DNA of 64,000 nt, taken from an uncultured Eubacterium sp. GTDB taxonomy: Bacteria; Bacillota; Clostridia; Oscillospirales; CAG-272. The stretch lies in assembly GCA_900544285.1 (NCBI GenBank), contig UQUT01000004.1:1-64000 (forward strand), read 5' to 3'. Of this stretch, positions 49,559 to 57,964 are shown in pieces (the first letter of the stretch is position 1; the number at the start of each line of letters is the position of its first letter). The notes under the pieces are model-generated. The model was not told the DNA's origin. It worked only from the letters and a program-made list of their open reading frames with translations, and ran no database searches. The translations under genes and the position numbers were made by a program.

Positions 49559-50053
49559 ATGGCAAAACAGGATACAAAATCGCGCTTCAACATTTTTGAC
49601 GCGCTACTGATACTTGTCATCGTTGCGTGCATCGCCGCGCTCGTTTTCAGGTATTATTACAATTCAAAAGACTCCCTCAACGAGCAGGTCAGGGTCAGCT
49701 TCATCGTTCCCGAGGTCATGGGATCGACAGCCGACACAATGACGGAAAAGCTCCGCATGGGCACGGTTATTTATCTCTCGGACGGTGACAGCATAATCGG
49801 TTATATCCAGAGCGTTTCAAAGGAGCCTTCAAAGGTCTATGTTGAAAACGGAGCGGGCAATATCGAACGCGTCGACCATCCCTTCTCCATGGATGTCAGA
49901 GGCGTCGCCGTGCTTTACGGAAGAAGCGGAGAAAACGGGTTTTATATCGGCGGAAGCAAGCTGGCAACCGTCTCCGACGTAATTTACGTCTATTCAACCG
50001 ACGTTGAATTCTCAATGACGCTCACGGGAATAGGCACACCCACCGCGAAATGA
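49559..50053 (+). CDS. DUF4330-like membrane-anchored protein (second)
   Basis: 164 aa. N-terminal helix FDALLILVIVACIAALVF and an outer domain with VRVSFIVPEVMGSTADTM, GTVIYLSDGDSIIGYI and YIGGSKLATVSDVIYVYS. It starts 12 bp after the first copy with AAGGGGG upstream. A tandem pair kept in order suggests the two work as a complex. Function unknown. Confidence 0.65.
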   Translation: MAKQDTKSRFNIFDALLILVIVACIAALVFRYYYNSKDSLNEQVRVSFIVPEVMGSTADTMTEKLRMGTVIYLSDGDSIIGYIQSVSKEPSKVYVENGAGNIERVDHPFSMDVRGVAVLYGRSGENGFYIGGSKLATVSDVIYVYSTDVEFSMTLTGIGTPTAK

Positions 50054-50073
50054 CAAAAAATATTAAAAAACTA

Positions 50074-50102
50074 TTGATTTTATTTGAAGTGTTTGTTATA
50101 AT
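50074..50102 (+). promoter_or_regulatory. Sigma-A promoter of the HPr gene
   Basis: TTGATT (50074-50079), 17 bp, TATAAT (50097-50102). Confidence 0.85.
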
Positions 50103-50176
50103 ATAGAATAACAAAAGCAATTTGCGCACTGTTTTGATAAAAAAGTGCGTTTTATACCGTCAAAGGAGCATAAGGT

Positions 50177-50434
50177 ATGATTTCAAGAGAAGTTACAATC
50201 AAAAACAACGTGGGTCTCCATGCAAGACCGGCAACGTTTTTCATTCAGAAAGCAAATTCTTATGCCAGCTCTATTTGGATTCAGAAGGATGACAGACGCA
50301 TAAGCGCGAAAAGCCTTCTCGGCGTGCTCTCCATGGGCATTACGGGCGGCATGACCATCACTCTGATTGCCGACGGCCCGGACGAAGCCGAGGCTCTGAA
50401 CGGTCTTGAAGAGTTGGTCAGCAATTCTCTCTGA
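50177..50434 (+). CDS. ptsH: HPr phosphocarrier protein
   Basis: 85 aa. PTS phosphate carrier. His15 lies in NNVGLHARPATFFIQ, and Ser46, the HPr-kinase site, in RISAKSLLGVLSMGI. Both being present points to the catabolite-control type of HPr found in Firmicutes, rather than a Crh protein, which lacks His15. Enzyme I is not adjacent. It has its own promoter and a terminator. Confidence 0.92.
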   Translation: MISREVTIKNNVGLHARPATFFIQKANSYASSIWIQKDDRRISAKSLLGVLSMGITGGMTITLIADGPDEAEALNGLEELVSNSL

Positions 50435-50457
50435 CCGAAAAATCCGGAAAACAACCG

Positions 50458-50487
50458 CGGCAGGTGCTTTGCAACTGCCGTTTTTTT
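50458..50487 (+). terminator. Terminator of the HPr gene
   Basis: Stem CGGCAG / CTGCCG with an inner GTGC/GCA pairing, followed by T7. Confidence 0.88.
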
Positions 50488-50507
50488 CTTGAAAGGAGGT
50501 CTTGTAT

Positions 50508-52331
50508 ATGGTAAATCCCGCGTATGCGGAAAGTCTGCGCGAAAAGGCTTCCCTACTCCCACTCTCGCCAGGAGTTTATATAATGCGAGGCGAGGGCGGA
50601 AAGGTGATATACGTCGGCAAATCGAAAAAGCTGAAAAACCGCGTTTCGCAATACTTTCACGAAACGGATTTCAGAAGCGTCAAAACCGATATAATGACCT
50701 CCCTCGTGCGCGATTTTGAATATATTGTGTGCGATACGGAAATGGAAGCGCTGACGCTCGAGAACAGTCTGATAAAGCTCTATAAGCCGAGATATAATAT
50801 CAAGCTCAAGGATGATAAATCATATCCTTATATCTCCGTCAACATGCATGATGAATACCCGCATTTCACCGTCACAAGAAAAAGAGATGATCCGCGCGCG
50901 CTTTATTTCGGCCCGTACTCGGGGACAACCGTTGTGTACGGAATAATCAACGCAATGCAGAAAACATTCGGTCTGCCGCCGTGCAAGCGTCGGTTTCCGA
51001 GGGACAAGGGCAAGGTTGGGCATTGCATATACAGGCAGATAGGCTGCATCGCTCCGTGCGATGAGAGCGTAACGAGCGAAAAATACAGGGAGAGCTTTTC
51101 GGAAGCCGTTGATTTTCTTTCCGGCGACTACAAAAAAATAACCGACAGGCTTACCGAAAAAATGCTCTATGCCTCCGAAAACGAAATGTACGAAGCGGCG
51201 GCTGTCTGTCGCGACAGAATCCGCGCGATTGAAAAACTCCGCGAAAAGCAAAAGGTTGTCGCCTCACCCGATACCGAGCGGGACGTCATCTCCGCTTATT
51301 CCGGAGAAGGCATCGGAGCGATATGCGTTTTCTATATCCGCGGCGGCAAGCTGACGGACTCCGAAATTTTCTATTTTTCGGGCGGGGAGATACTGGATTC
51401 CTCCGCGGTCTGCTCGTTTATCTGCGAGCTTTACATCCGCAGAGAGTACATTCCGAAAGAGATAACCGTCGGCGGGGAGCTTTCGGAGAGCGACAGAGAG
51501 CTTTGCGAAAGCTGGCTTTCCGAAAAAATGAAGCGGAAGGTCACGGTTGCCGTCCCGCAGAGGGGCGAAAAGAAAAAGCTCTGCGACATGGCAATCGAAA
51601 ATGCGGCACAGAAATGTCGCGAATATCTGCTTTCGTCGCAGAAAACGGACAAAACCCTTGCGCGGCTTGCGTCTCTTGCGGGACTTGAAACGGTTCCGGA
51701 GAGAATTGAGGCTTTCGACATTTCAAACATCGGCGATGAGCATATAACGGCGGGAATGGTCGTTTTTGAAAACGGCAAGCCGAAAAAAAGCGACTATCGG
51801 ATTTTCAAAATGAAAACCGTTACGACGCGTGATGACTATGCGTCAATGCGAGAGGCTGTCGGCAGGAGATGCGCTCATCTTTCGGATGAAGGCGCCGTCG
51901 TGCCGGATCTTTTCCTCATCGACGGCGGCGCAACCCACGTTTCGGCTGCAAAGCAGGCTATGCGGCAGGCGGGCTATGACATTCCGACCCTCGGTATGGT
52001 AAAGGACGACAGACACAGAACGCGCGCGCTCGTCGGCGATGACGGAGGCGAAATCGAGATACTTTCCGAACAGCAGGTATATTCGCTGATATATAAAATT
52101 CAGGAAGAAGTTCACCGCTTCACAATATCAAAAATGATGGGCGGAAAGCGCAAAGCAGAGAAAACGTCCGTCCTTGAAAACGTAAAAGGGGTCGGAACGG
52201 CAAAGGCGAAAGCACTTCTCCGCGAATTCGGCGGACTTGCGGCAATCAAAAAAGCCGAAGTATCCGAGCTTTGCCGCGTCAAAGGCATAACAGAAGAAAT
52301 TGCAAAGAATATAAAAGATTATTTTGCTTAA
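50508..52331 (+). CDS. uvrC: Excinuclease ABC subunit C
   Basis: 607 aa from the ATG at 50508, with AAAGGAGG eight bases upstream. Makes both incisions in nucleotide-excision repair. GIY-YIG nuclease (about 18-95): SPGVYIMRGEGGKVIYVGKS. UVR segment about 200-235. RNase-H-like half with IEAFDISNIGDEH and FLIDGG, and a C-terminal helix-hairpin-helix, NVKGVGTAKAKALLREFGGL. rsmD starts 13 bp after. Confidence 0.95.
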   Translation: MVNPAYAESLREKASLLPLSPGVYIMRGEGGKVIYVGKSKKLKNRVSQYFHETDFRSVKTDIMTSLVRDFEYIVCDTEMEALTLENSLIKLYKPRYNIKLKDDKSYPYISVNMHDEYPHFTVTRKRDDPRALYFGPYSGTTVVYGIINAMQKTFGLPPCKRRFPRDKGKVGHCIYRQIGCIAPCDESVTSEKYRESFSEAVDFLSGDYKKITDRLTEKMLYASENEMYEAAAVCRDRIRAIEKLREKQKVVASPDTERDVISAYSGEGIGAICVFYIRGGKLTDSEIFYFSGGEILDSSAVCSFICELYIRREYIPKEITVGGELSESDRELCESWLSEKMKRKVTVAVPQRGEKKKLCDMAIENAAQKCREYLLSSQKTDKTLARLASLAGLETVPERIEAFDISNIGDEHITAGMVVFENGKPKKSDYRIFKMKTVTTRDDYASMREAVGRRCAHLSDEGAVVPDLFLIDGGATHVSAAKQAMRQAGYDIPTLGMVKDDRHRTRALVGDDGGEIEILSEQQVYSLIYKIQEEVHRFTISKMMGGKRKAEKTSVLENVKGVGTAKAKALLREFGGLAAIKKAEVSELCRVKGITEEIAKNIKDYFA

Positions 52332-52344
52332 AAAGGAGAATTAT

Positions 52345-52911
52345 ATGAGAATTATTACAGGAACAGCGAGAGGTATTCGCCTTTCAACTCCGGAGGGAGA
52401 GGAGATCACCCGCCCGACGACGGAGAAAGTCAAGGAAGCGGTGTTCTCGTCCATACAGTTTGATATTGAAGGACGCGAGGTGCTCGACCTTTTCGCAGGC
52501 TCCGGACAGATGGGACTTGAAGCGCTTTCAAGAGGCGCAGAAAAGTGCACCTTTGTTGACAGTTCCCGCGAAGCGATAAAATTCGTAACGGAAAACGCCC
52601 AGAAAACCAAGCTCTATAAAAAATCCAACGTACTCTGTATGGATTACGAAAAATACGCCGTCTCCGCTTCCGGAAAGAGCCGTTTTGATATCGTTTTTAT
52701 AGACCCGCCTTATGCAAAAAGACTGCTGCCGTCTGCACTCAAGGCGATTTATGACAACTCTCTCGTAAAGGATACAAGCATCATCATCTGCGAGGACGAG
52801 CAGGAGGGACTTATGGAAGACACTGACGTTGCCTCCCGCTATTCCCTTTCAAAGCAGTCGCGCTACGGCAGAGTCATCATATATTATCTTTCCCCGAAGG
52901 CGGCAGAGTGA
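52345..52911 (+). CDS. rsmD: 16S rRNA (guanine966-N2)-methyltransferase RsmD
   Basis: 188 aa from the ATG at 52345 (AAAGGAG upstream). SAM-dependent enzyme: MRIITGTARGIRLSTP, RPTTEKVKEAVFSSI, VLDLFAGSGQMGLEALSRGA and the catalytic DPPY in IVFIDPPYAKRL. Shares one base with coaD (TGATG), the common rsmD-coaD pair. Confidence 0.95.
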   Translation: MRIITGTARGIRLSTPEGEEITRPTTEKVKEAVFSSIQFDIEGREVLDLFAGSGQMGLEALSRGAEKCTFVDSSREAIKFVTENAQKTKLYKKSNVLCMDYEKYAVSASGKSRFDIVFIDPPYAKRLLPSALKAIYDNSLVKDTSIIICEDEQEGLMEDTDVASRYSLSKQSRYGRVIIYYLSPKAAE

Positions 52912-53381
52912 TGGAATACGGCATAGCTCTGACAGCGGGCACGTTTGACCCTGTTACAAAAGGTCATCTCGATATAATCCGGCGGGCGGCTGATATGTGC
53001 GCCGTGCTGATCGTCGGAATTTTTGAAAATCCGGAGAAAAAGCCGCTTTTCCCTCTCGAAAAAAGGTTTGAGGCGCTCTGTGCGGCAACTATGGATATAG
53101 ACAACGCCGTTGTCATAACAAACGACGGTATGCTCTTTGAATATGCAAAGGAAGCGGGCGTTGAAGTCATCATAAAGGGCGTGCGCAGCGAAAATGACCG
53201 TGCCTATGAGCAGAAGCAGGCGGACTTCAATTTTGAGCACAGTGGGATAAAGACGATTCTGCTTGAAGCCGACCCGCAGTATAAAGACGTAAGCTCGACC
53301 CTCGTCCGCAGGCTCATCTCCGAAGGAAAAAACGTTTCGCACTACGTTCCGGAGGCGGCGCTCTCGGTGCTGAAAGGCTGA
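52911..53381 (+). CDS. coaD: Phosphopantetheine adenylyltransferase CoaD
   Basis: 156 aa. Fourth step of coenzyme A synthesis. Seen: ALTAGTFDPVTKGHLDII with the HxGH-type site (K-G-H), KGVRSENDRAYEQKQ and KDVSSTLVRRLI. It starts within the rsmD stop codon; a strong terminator follows. Confidence 0.95.
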   Translation: MEYGIALTAGTFDPVTKGHLDIIRRAADMCAVLIVGIFENPEKKPLFPLEKRFEALCAATMDIDNAVVITNDGMLFEYAKEAGVEVIIKGVRSENDRAYEQKQADFNFEHSGIKTILLEADPQYKDVSSTLVRRLISEGKNVSHYVPEAALSVLKG

Positions 53382-53410
53382 AAGCCCGCCATATATAATA
53401 ATTAAGAAGA

Positions 53411-53460
53411 AAAAACACGCAGAAAATCCGGTCACGGATTATTTTCACTGCGTGTTTTTT
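53411..53460 (+). terminator. Terminator after coaD
   Basis: Outer stem AAAAACACGCAG / CTGCGTGTTTTT and inner AATCCG-gtca-CGGATT; T-rich tail. Confidence 0.92.
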
Positions 53461-53480
53461 ATATTTTTTTCAAAAAGCCC

Positions 53481-53509
53481 TTGTATTTTGTCCACATATC
53501 ATTTATAAT
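53481..53509 (+). promoter_or_regulatory. Promoter of the division/cell-wall cluster
   Basis: TTGTAT (53481-53486), 17 bp, TATAAT (53504-53509), just upstream of the MraZ-type repeats. Confidence 0.82.
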
Positions 53510-53520
53510 TAAACCATAAA

Positions 53521-53550
53521 AGTGGTGCGAAGTGGAGCAAAGTGGTGGAT
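53521..53550 (+). promoter_or_regulatory. MraZ operator: three tandem 10-bp repeats
   Basis: AGTGGTGCGA, AGTGGAGCAA and AGTGGTGGAT follow at exactly 10-bp steps from the predicted transcription start. MraZ regulators are known to bind a few GTGG-containing repeats at 10-bp spacing in front of their own operon, so this is very likely an autoregulatory site. Confidence 0.85.
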
Positions 53551-53630
53551 TTCCACACTTTCCACAGAGTTATCCACATTCCGAAGGAGAAAAGGAGGGC
53601 AAAAGATGTTTTTAGGCGAGTTTATCCACA
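53550..53630 (+). promoter_or_regulatory. Cluster of DnaA-box-like 9-mers
   Basis: Two perfect TTATCCACA boxes (53570-53578; 53622-53630, the second inside mraZ) plus TTTCCACAC (53550-53558) and TTTCCACAG (53559-53567), all in the same orientation. DnaA control of the cluster is inference. Confidence 0.55.
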
Positions 53631-54025
53631 CGACAGACTCCAAGGGCAGAGTTTTCATCCCTGCCAAGTTCCGCGAAGCGCTCGGTGAAACGTTCGTCGT
53701 TACGCGCGGCATTGATAATTGCCTCTCCGTTTACCCTCTTTCCGAATGGGAAAAGTTCTCCGCCAGAATAGACGCTATGCCGCTCGTTCAGGCTCGTGAC
53801 GTCCGCCGCTTTTTCTATTCCGCCGCGTGCGATACCTCCCTCGATTCTCAGGGGCGAGTTCTCATCCCGCAGGTTCTGCGCGATTACGCAAAGCTCGAAA
53901 AGGACACTGTCGTCATCGGCGTAAACAACTATATAGAAATCTGGTCACAGTCCGCATGGGAGGCAAAGAAAGCCGCAGAGGACATGGCTGATATCCAGAA
54001 CATAATGATAGGGCTGGGCGTCTGA
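53606..54025 (+). CDS. mraZ: Transcriptional regulator MraZ
   Basis: 139 aa from the ATG at 53606 (AAAGGAGG upstream). Two SpoVT/AbrB-like halves: FLGEFIHTTDSKGRVFIPAK and TSLDSQGRVLIPQVLRDYA, the DSKGR/DSQGR signatures. It binds the tandem repeats in its own promoter and controls the cluster. It shares one base with rsmH (TGATG). Confidence 0.95.
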   Translation: MFLGEFIHTTDSKGRVFIPAKFREALGETFVVTRGIDNCLSVYPLSEWEKFSARIDAMPLVQARDVRRFFYSAACDTSLDSQGRVLIPQVLRDYAKLEKDTVVIGVNNYIEIWSQSAWEAKKAAEDMADIQNIMIGLGV

Positions 54026-54963
54026 TGAGTGAATTCAATCATTTTTCGGTAATGCTCGGAGAGTGCATAGAAGCGCTGAACATAAAGCCGGACGGAACAT
54101 ACGTCGACTGCACGCTCGGCGGCGGAGGTCATTCCGAACAGATCGCAAAACGCCTTTCCGGCGGCAGGCTTGTCTGTATCGACCGTGACGACGACGCAAT
54201 CGAAGCGGCAAAAAAACGGCTCGCTCCGTATGCGGACAGAATAACCTATGTAAAAGACAATTTTTCAAATATAAAAAATATACTTTCGTCGCTCGGTATC
54301 GAAAAAATCGACGGCGTGATATTCGACCTCGGCGTATCGTCCTATCAGCTCGACACAGCCGAAAGAGGTTTTTCATATAACTCCGACGCTCCCCTCGATA
54401 TGAGAATGGACCGCTCCTCCCCGCTCTCCGCATATGACGTTGTAAACGGTTATCCGGAAAGCGAGCTCCGCCGGATATTCTATGAATACGGCGAGGAGCC
54501 GAACGCCCCGAAAATCGCCCGCGCGATAGTCGAAAAGCGGAGCGAAAAGCCGATAGAAACAACTTTTGAACTTGTTGACGTAATAAAATCCGTCGCTTCA
54601 AGGAAAGCTCTGGCAGAGGGTCATCACCCCGCAAAACAGGCTTTCCAGGCGATAAGAATTGAAGTCAACGGCGAGCTTTCGATAATCGCTCCCGCGATAG
54701 AGGACGCGATAGACTCGCTTGCAAAAGGCGGTAGGATCGCAGTACTGACGTTTCATTCCCTTGAGGACAGAGCCGTCAAACAGATATTCGCGAGGCTCGA
54801 AAAGGGCTGCACGTGCCCTCTGTCGTTCCCCGTCTGCGTTTGCGGAAAGAAGCCGCAGATAAAGACGCTTCAGAGAAAGCCCATTCTTCCGTCGGAAGAG
54901 GAACTAAAGCTAAACAGAAGGTCGCACAGCGCAAAGCTCCGTGTAGCCGAAAAAATACAGTAA
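54025..54963 (+). CDS. rsmH: 16S rRNA (cytosine1402-N4)-methyltransferase RsmH (MraW)
   Basis: 312 aa. Seen: HFSVMLGECIEALNI, YVDCTLGGGGHSEQIAKRL (SAM site), GVIFDLGVSSYQLDTAERGF, PLDMRMD and AVLTFHSLEDRAVK. Second gene of the cluster; starts in the mraZ stop codon. Confidence 0.96.
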   Translation: MSEFNHFSVMLGECIEALNIKPDGTYVDCTLGGGGHSEQIAKRLSGGRLVCIDRDDDAIEAAKKRLAPYADRITYVKDNFSNIKNILSSLGIEKIDGVIFDLGVSSYQLDTAERGFSYNSDAPLDMRMDRSSPLSAYDVVNGYPESELRRIFYEYGEEPNAPKIARAIVEKRSEKPIETTFELVDVIKSVASRKALAEGHHPAKQAFQAIRIEVNGELSIIAPAIEDAIDSLAKGGRIAVLTFHSLEDRAVKQIFARLEKGCTCPLSFPVCVCGKKPQIKTLQRKPILPSEEELKLNRRSHSAKLRVAEKIQ

Positions 54964-54989
54964 ACGCATTACGGAAAGGAAGGAAGATT

Positions 54990-55514
54990 ATGAACTCAAG
55001 CCAAAACCCAAACTCCAAAACTCCAAAAAACTTCTCAAACCATCGTTCTCCCTCCAAAAAGAGTGTCATATCTTCCCTTTCCGATATGTGCGGAGGCGGC
55101 GGGGACAGATATAACACCGTCAAAGCCAAAAGCCGCGCGCCGTTCCCGCTCGCGCTTATCATAGGAATGATTGTCGCAACGGTTCTCTTCATGTTTATAA
55201 TATTCTCCTTCGTTCAGGTTTCGGAGCTTTCTTCCGAGATATCCGCAATGAAGGGCGATATAAAGGATCTGACAGCCGAGGCGAAAACGCTTGAAGGCAG
55301 ACTCGATTATAAGTATACAAAATCCGAAATAGAGTCGACGGCGTCCGGTCTCGGACTCGACTCCTCCCGCAAAACAACCGTTTATTTTGAAAGCGAAGGC
55401 TCGGAGGACGTAAGCGAGGTTATCGAGCCCGAAAGCCAGATCGGCGGTGCGATAGACTCTCTTCTCAGCGCGATTGCAAAGAACTTCGGAAAGATAGTTG
55501 AATTTCTGAACTGA
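54990..55514 (+). CDS. ftsL: FtsL-like bitopic division protein
   Basis: 174 aa from the ATG at 54990 (AAAGGAAGG upstream). A cytosolic tail of about 50 residues, one helix (FPLALIIGMIVATVLFMFII) and an outer coiled coil (VSELSSEISAMKGDIKDLTA then KTLEGRLDYKY), the FtsL/DivIC plan. The acidic outer tail (EGSEDVSEVIEPESQ) is longer than usual. FtsL sequences are poorly conserved, so the call rests on topology and position between rsmH and the PBP. Confidence 0.8.
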   Translation: MNSSQNPNSKTPKNFSNHRSPSKKSVISSLSDMCGGGGDRYNTVKAKSRAPFPLALIIGMIVATVLFMFIIFSFVQVSELSSEISAMKGDIKDLTAEAKTLEGRLDYKYTKSEIESTASGLGLDSSRKTTVYFESEGSEDVSEVIEPESQIGGAIDSLLSAIAKNFGKIVEFLN

Positions 55515-55520
55515 TTTTTG

Positions 55521-55543
55521 TGCGCCCCCGCATCGGGGGCGTG
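55521..55543 (+). other. GC-rich hairpin between ftsL and the PBP gene
   Basis: Stem TGCGCCCCC / GGGGGCGTG with loop GCATC, without a following T run. It could pause transcription or protect the mRNA end; the 144-bp gap here is the largest in the cluster. Confidence 0.5.
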
Positions 55544-55658
55544 CATAATTTCGCACGTCGCAAATATAATGTAATATCGTAATAACTTTTTCGAGTAAAG
55601 AGAATATAATAATGCTCTTTGCTCTTTTTAATTATCGGGAAAGGAGAACATATCGCCG

Positions 55659-57899
55659 ATGAAAAGCTCAAAGCCGGACTCAATCCTCGGTAAACAAGGC
55701 CCGCAGATACGCACGCGATCGTTTGTGCTGTTTTCCGCAATTTCTCTCATTGCGGTGATACTCATCGGCAGGCTGTTTTATCTTCAGATAGTAAATTATA
55801 AAAAATACCGCGCCGCGGTCATTGAACAGATGATATACGAAACGCCGATCTCCGCCTCCAGAGGCGTGATAACGGACAGAAACGGCGTCGTTCTTGCCAC
55901 AAATTATACGACCGAAAGAATTTTCATCTCCCCTTATGATATCGAAAGCGAGGATGAGCGAGTGCTCATATGCAAGGGGCTGTCCGAAATTCTCGGCGTC
56001 GATTATGACTATGTATACGAACAGTCGACAAAGACAAAATACAAGGACAGAACGATAAAAAAGAACGTCGACGAGGCAACAGCCGATATAGTCCGCCAAT
56101 ACATAGCGGATAACGAGCTTGAAAGAAAGATCTGCCTTGCGGAAATGACGACGCGCGTCTATCCCTTCTCCACCCTCGCGAGCCACGTCATCGGCTTCTG
56201 CGGCACGGACGGCGGAAGCTACGGTCTGGAATATTATTACAACAGCGTTCTCTCCGGCGTCAGCGGAAAGATCGTTGCCGCACAGAGCGGAAACATGGGC
56301 TCCATGCCCTATAACTACGAAACCTATATCGACGCTTCCAGCGGTGCAAACCTCGTGACAACGATCGACTACAAAATCCAGAGCATACTTGAAAATTATC
56401 TCGAACAGGCGGCTGTCGAATCGGGCTGTAAGTCCCGCGCGCAGGCAATTGCAATGGATCCGTCAACCGGAGAGATACTCGGCATGGCGGTATACCCCAG
56501 CTATGACCTCAACAACCCCACAACCTTCCCGGAATATTATCAGAAAAAAGCCGAATCCGCAAAAACGGCATACGGAGAAGGCACGGTTGAATATCAGAAG
56601 GCGCTTTCCGCGTTTCTGCTTGAAATGTGGAACAACAAGACGATAACCGAAACATACGAGCCGGGCTCGACTTCAAAAATATTCACAACGTCAATGGCGC
56701 TTGAAGAAAACAAGGCAAAAACAAGTGACACCTTCTATTGCGGCGGCTCATATACCGTCGCCGGATGGAAAATCAAATGTCACAAAACAACCGGTCACGG
56801 GCTCGTGACCTTCTCCCAGGGACTTATGCAGTCATGCAACCCCTGCATGATGATGCTCGCAGAGCGCATAGGCATACCGACGTTCTGCAAATATTTTTCC
56901 GCCTTCGGACTTGACTGCAAAACGGGAATCGACCTTCCCGGCGAAACAGGCTCGGTTTACAGAAGCGAGGACAATATGTCCGTCCTCGACCTCGCGGTTT
57001 ATTCCTTCGGGCAGAGATACAACGTAACCGCCATACAGCAGATCTCCGCAGTTGCGGCTGTTGCAAACGGCGGCACACTCGTTACCCCGCACGTCGTCAA
57101 GGCTGTAAAGGATAACGACGGAAACATAAAAGCAACCTTCGGCACGACTGAAAAACGTCAGGTCATAAGCCGCGAGACAGCGTCGACAATCTCCGCAATA
57201 CTCGCGGAGGGCGTTGCAACAAACGGCGGCGCAAAGAACGCATACGTTGCGGGATATTCCGTCGCGGCAAAGACGGGTACATCCGAAAAGGGTACCGTCG
57301 GCAACAAGAGAATAGCGTCAACCGTGGCTTATGCCCCCTCTTATGACCCGAAGATCGTCATATTGTTGGCGGTCGACGAGCCGACAATCGGCTCTATTTA
57401 CGGAAGCACCGTGGCTGCGCCTTACGTTGCGAAAATGCTTGCGGAAGTCCTTCCCTATCTCGGCGTTGAGCCCGTATATACGGCGGAGGAAATGGCAAAG
57501 CTCGAAGTCTCCGTCAAAAACTATCGCGGGCTCTCCCTCGATACGGCGATCAAGAACATAAGCGACGCCGGACTGAAATACGAAATTATCGGCACGGGAA
57601 AATCCGTCATAACACAGGTTCCCGTTTCGGGAAGCAAAATGTCACCCGAAAACGGCAAAATCATTCTTTACACAAGCGATGAAGTCGGCTCCGCATATGC
57701 GACGGTTCCCTCCGTTGTCGGAAAGAGCGCGGCGGAAGCAAATAAAATCCTCGCCGACGCAGGCTTCAACATTCATCTGACAGGCGTCACCAGCGGAAGC
57801 TCGGCGGTGGCTGTCGAACAGTCGATTGCGGCGGGTATATCCGCTGAAAAAGGAAGTATAATCACGGTGGATTTCAGAATTACGGACGTTTCCGACTGA
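55659..57899 (+). CDS. Penicillin-binding protein, SpoVD/FtsI type, with PASTA domains
   Basis: 746 aa. Septal or spore-cortex transpeptidase. One N-terminal helix (VLFSAISLIAVILIGRLFYL), a dimerisation domain (about 55-245; SRGVITDRNGVVLATNY), then the transpeptidase with SxxK in EPGSTSKIFTTS, SxN in MQSCNPCMM and KTGTS. Two C-terminal PASTA repeats, about 605-675 (NYRGLSLDTAIKNISDAGLK) and 680-743 (PSVVGKSAAEANKILADAGF). Two PASTA copies and its place after ftsL leave FtsI (vegetative) and SpoVD (sporulation) both possible. AAAGGAG lies 12 bases upstream. Confidence 0.92.
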   Translation: MKSSKPDSILGKQGPQIRTRSFVLFSAISLIAVILIGRLFYLQIVNYKKYRAAVIEQMIYETPISASRGVITDRNGVVLATNYTTERIFISPYDIESEDERVLICKGLSEILGVDYDYVYEQSTKTKYKDRTIKKNVDEATADIVRQYIADNELERKICLAEMTTRVYPFSTLASHVIGFCGTDGGSYGLEYYYNSVLSGVSGKIVAAQSGNMGSMPYNYETYIDASSGANLVTTIDYKIQSILENYLEQAAVESGCKSRAQAIAMDPSTGEILGMAVYPSYDLNNPTTFPEYYQKKAESAKTAYGEGTVEYQKALSAFLLEMWNNKTITETYEPGSTSKIFTTSMALEENKAKTSDTFYCGGSYTVAGWKIKCHKTTGHGLVTFSQGLMQSCNPCMMMLAERIGIPTFCKYFSAFGLDCKTGIDLPGETGSVYRSEDNMSVLDLAVYSFGQRYNVTAIQQISAVAAVANGGTLVTPHVVKAVKDNDGNIKATFGTTEKRQVISRETASTISAILAEGVATNGGAKNAYVAGYSVAAKTGTSEKGTVGNKRIASTVAYAPSYDPKIVILLAVDEPTIGSIYGSTVAAPYVAKMLAEVLPYLGVEPVYTAEEMAKLEVSVKNYRGLSLDTAIKNISDAGLKYEIIGTGKSVITQVPVSGSKMSPENGKIILYTSDEVGSAYATVPSVVGKSAAEANKILADAGFNIHLTGVTSGSSAVAVEQSIAAGISAEKGSIITVDFRITDVSD

Positions 57900-57964
57900 T
57901 AGGTCGGATTCTCCGCGGGAAGTTTGAAGAATATTTCAAAGCATACCGCGGAGGTGACCGTAAA

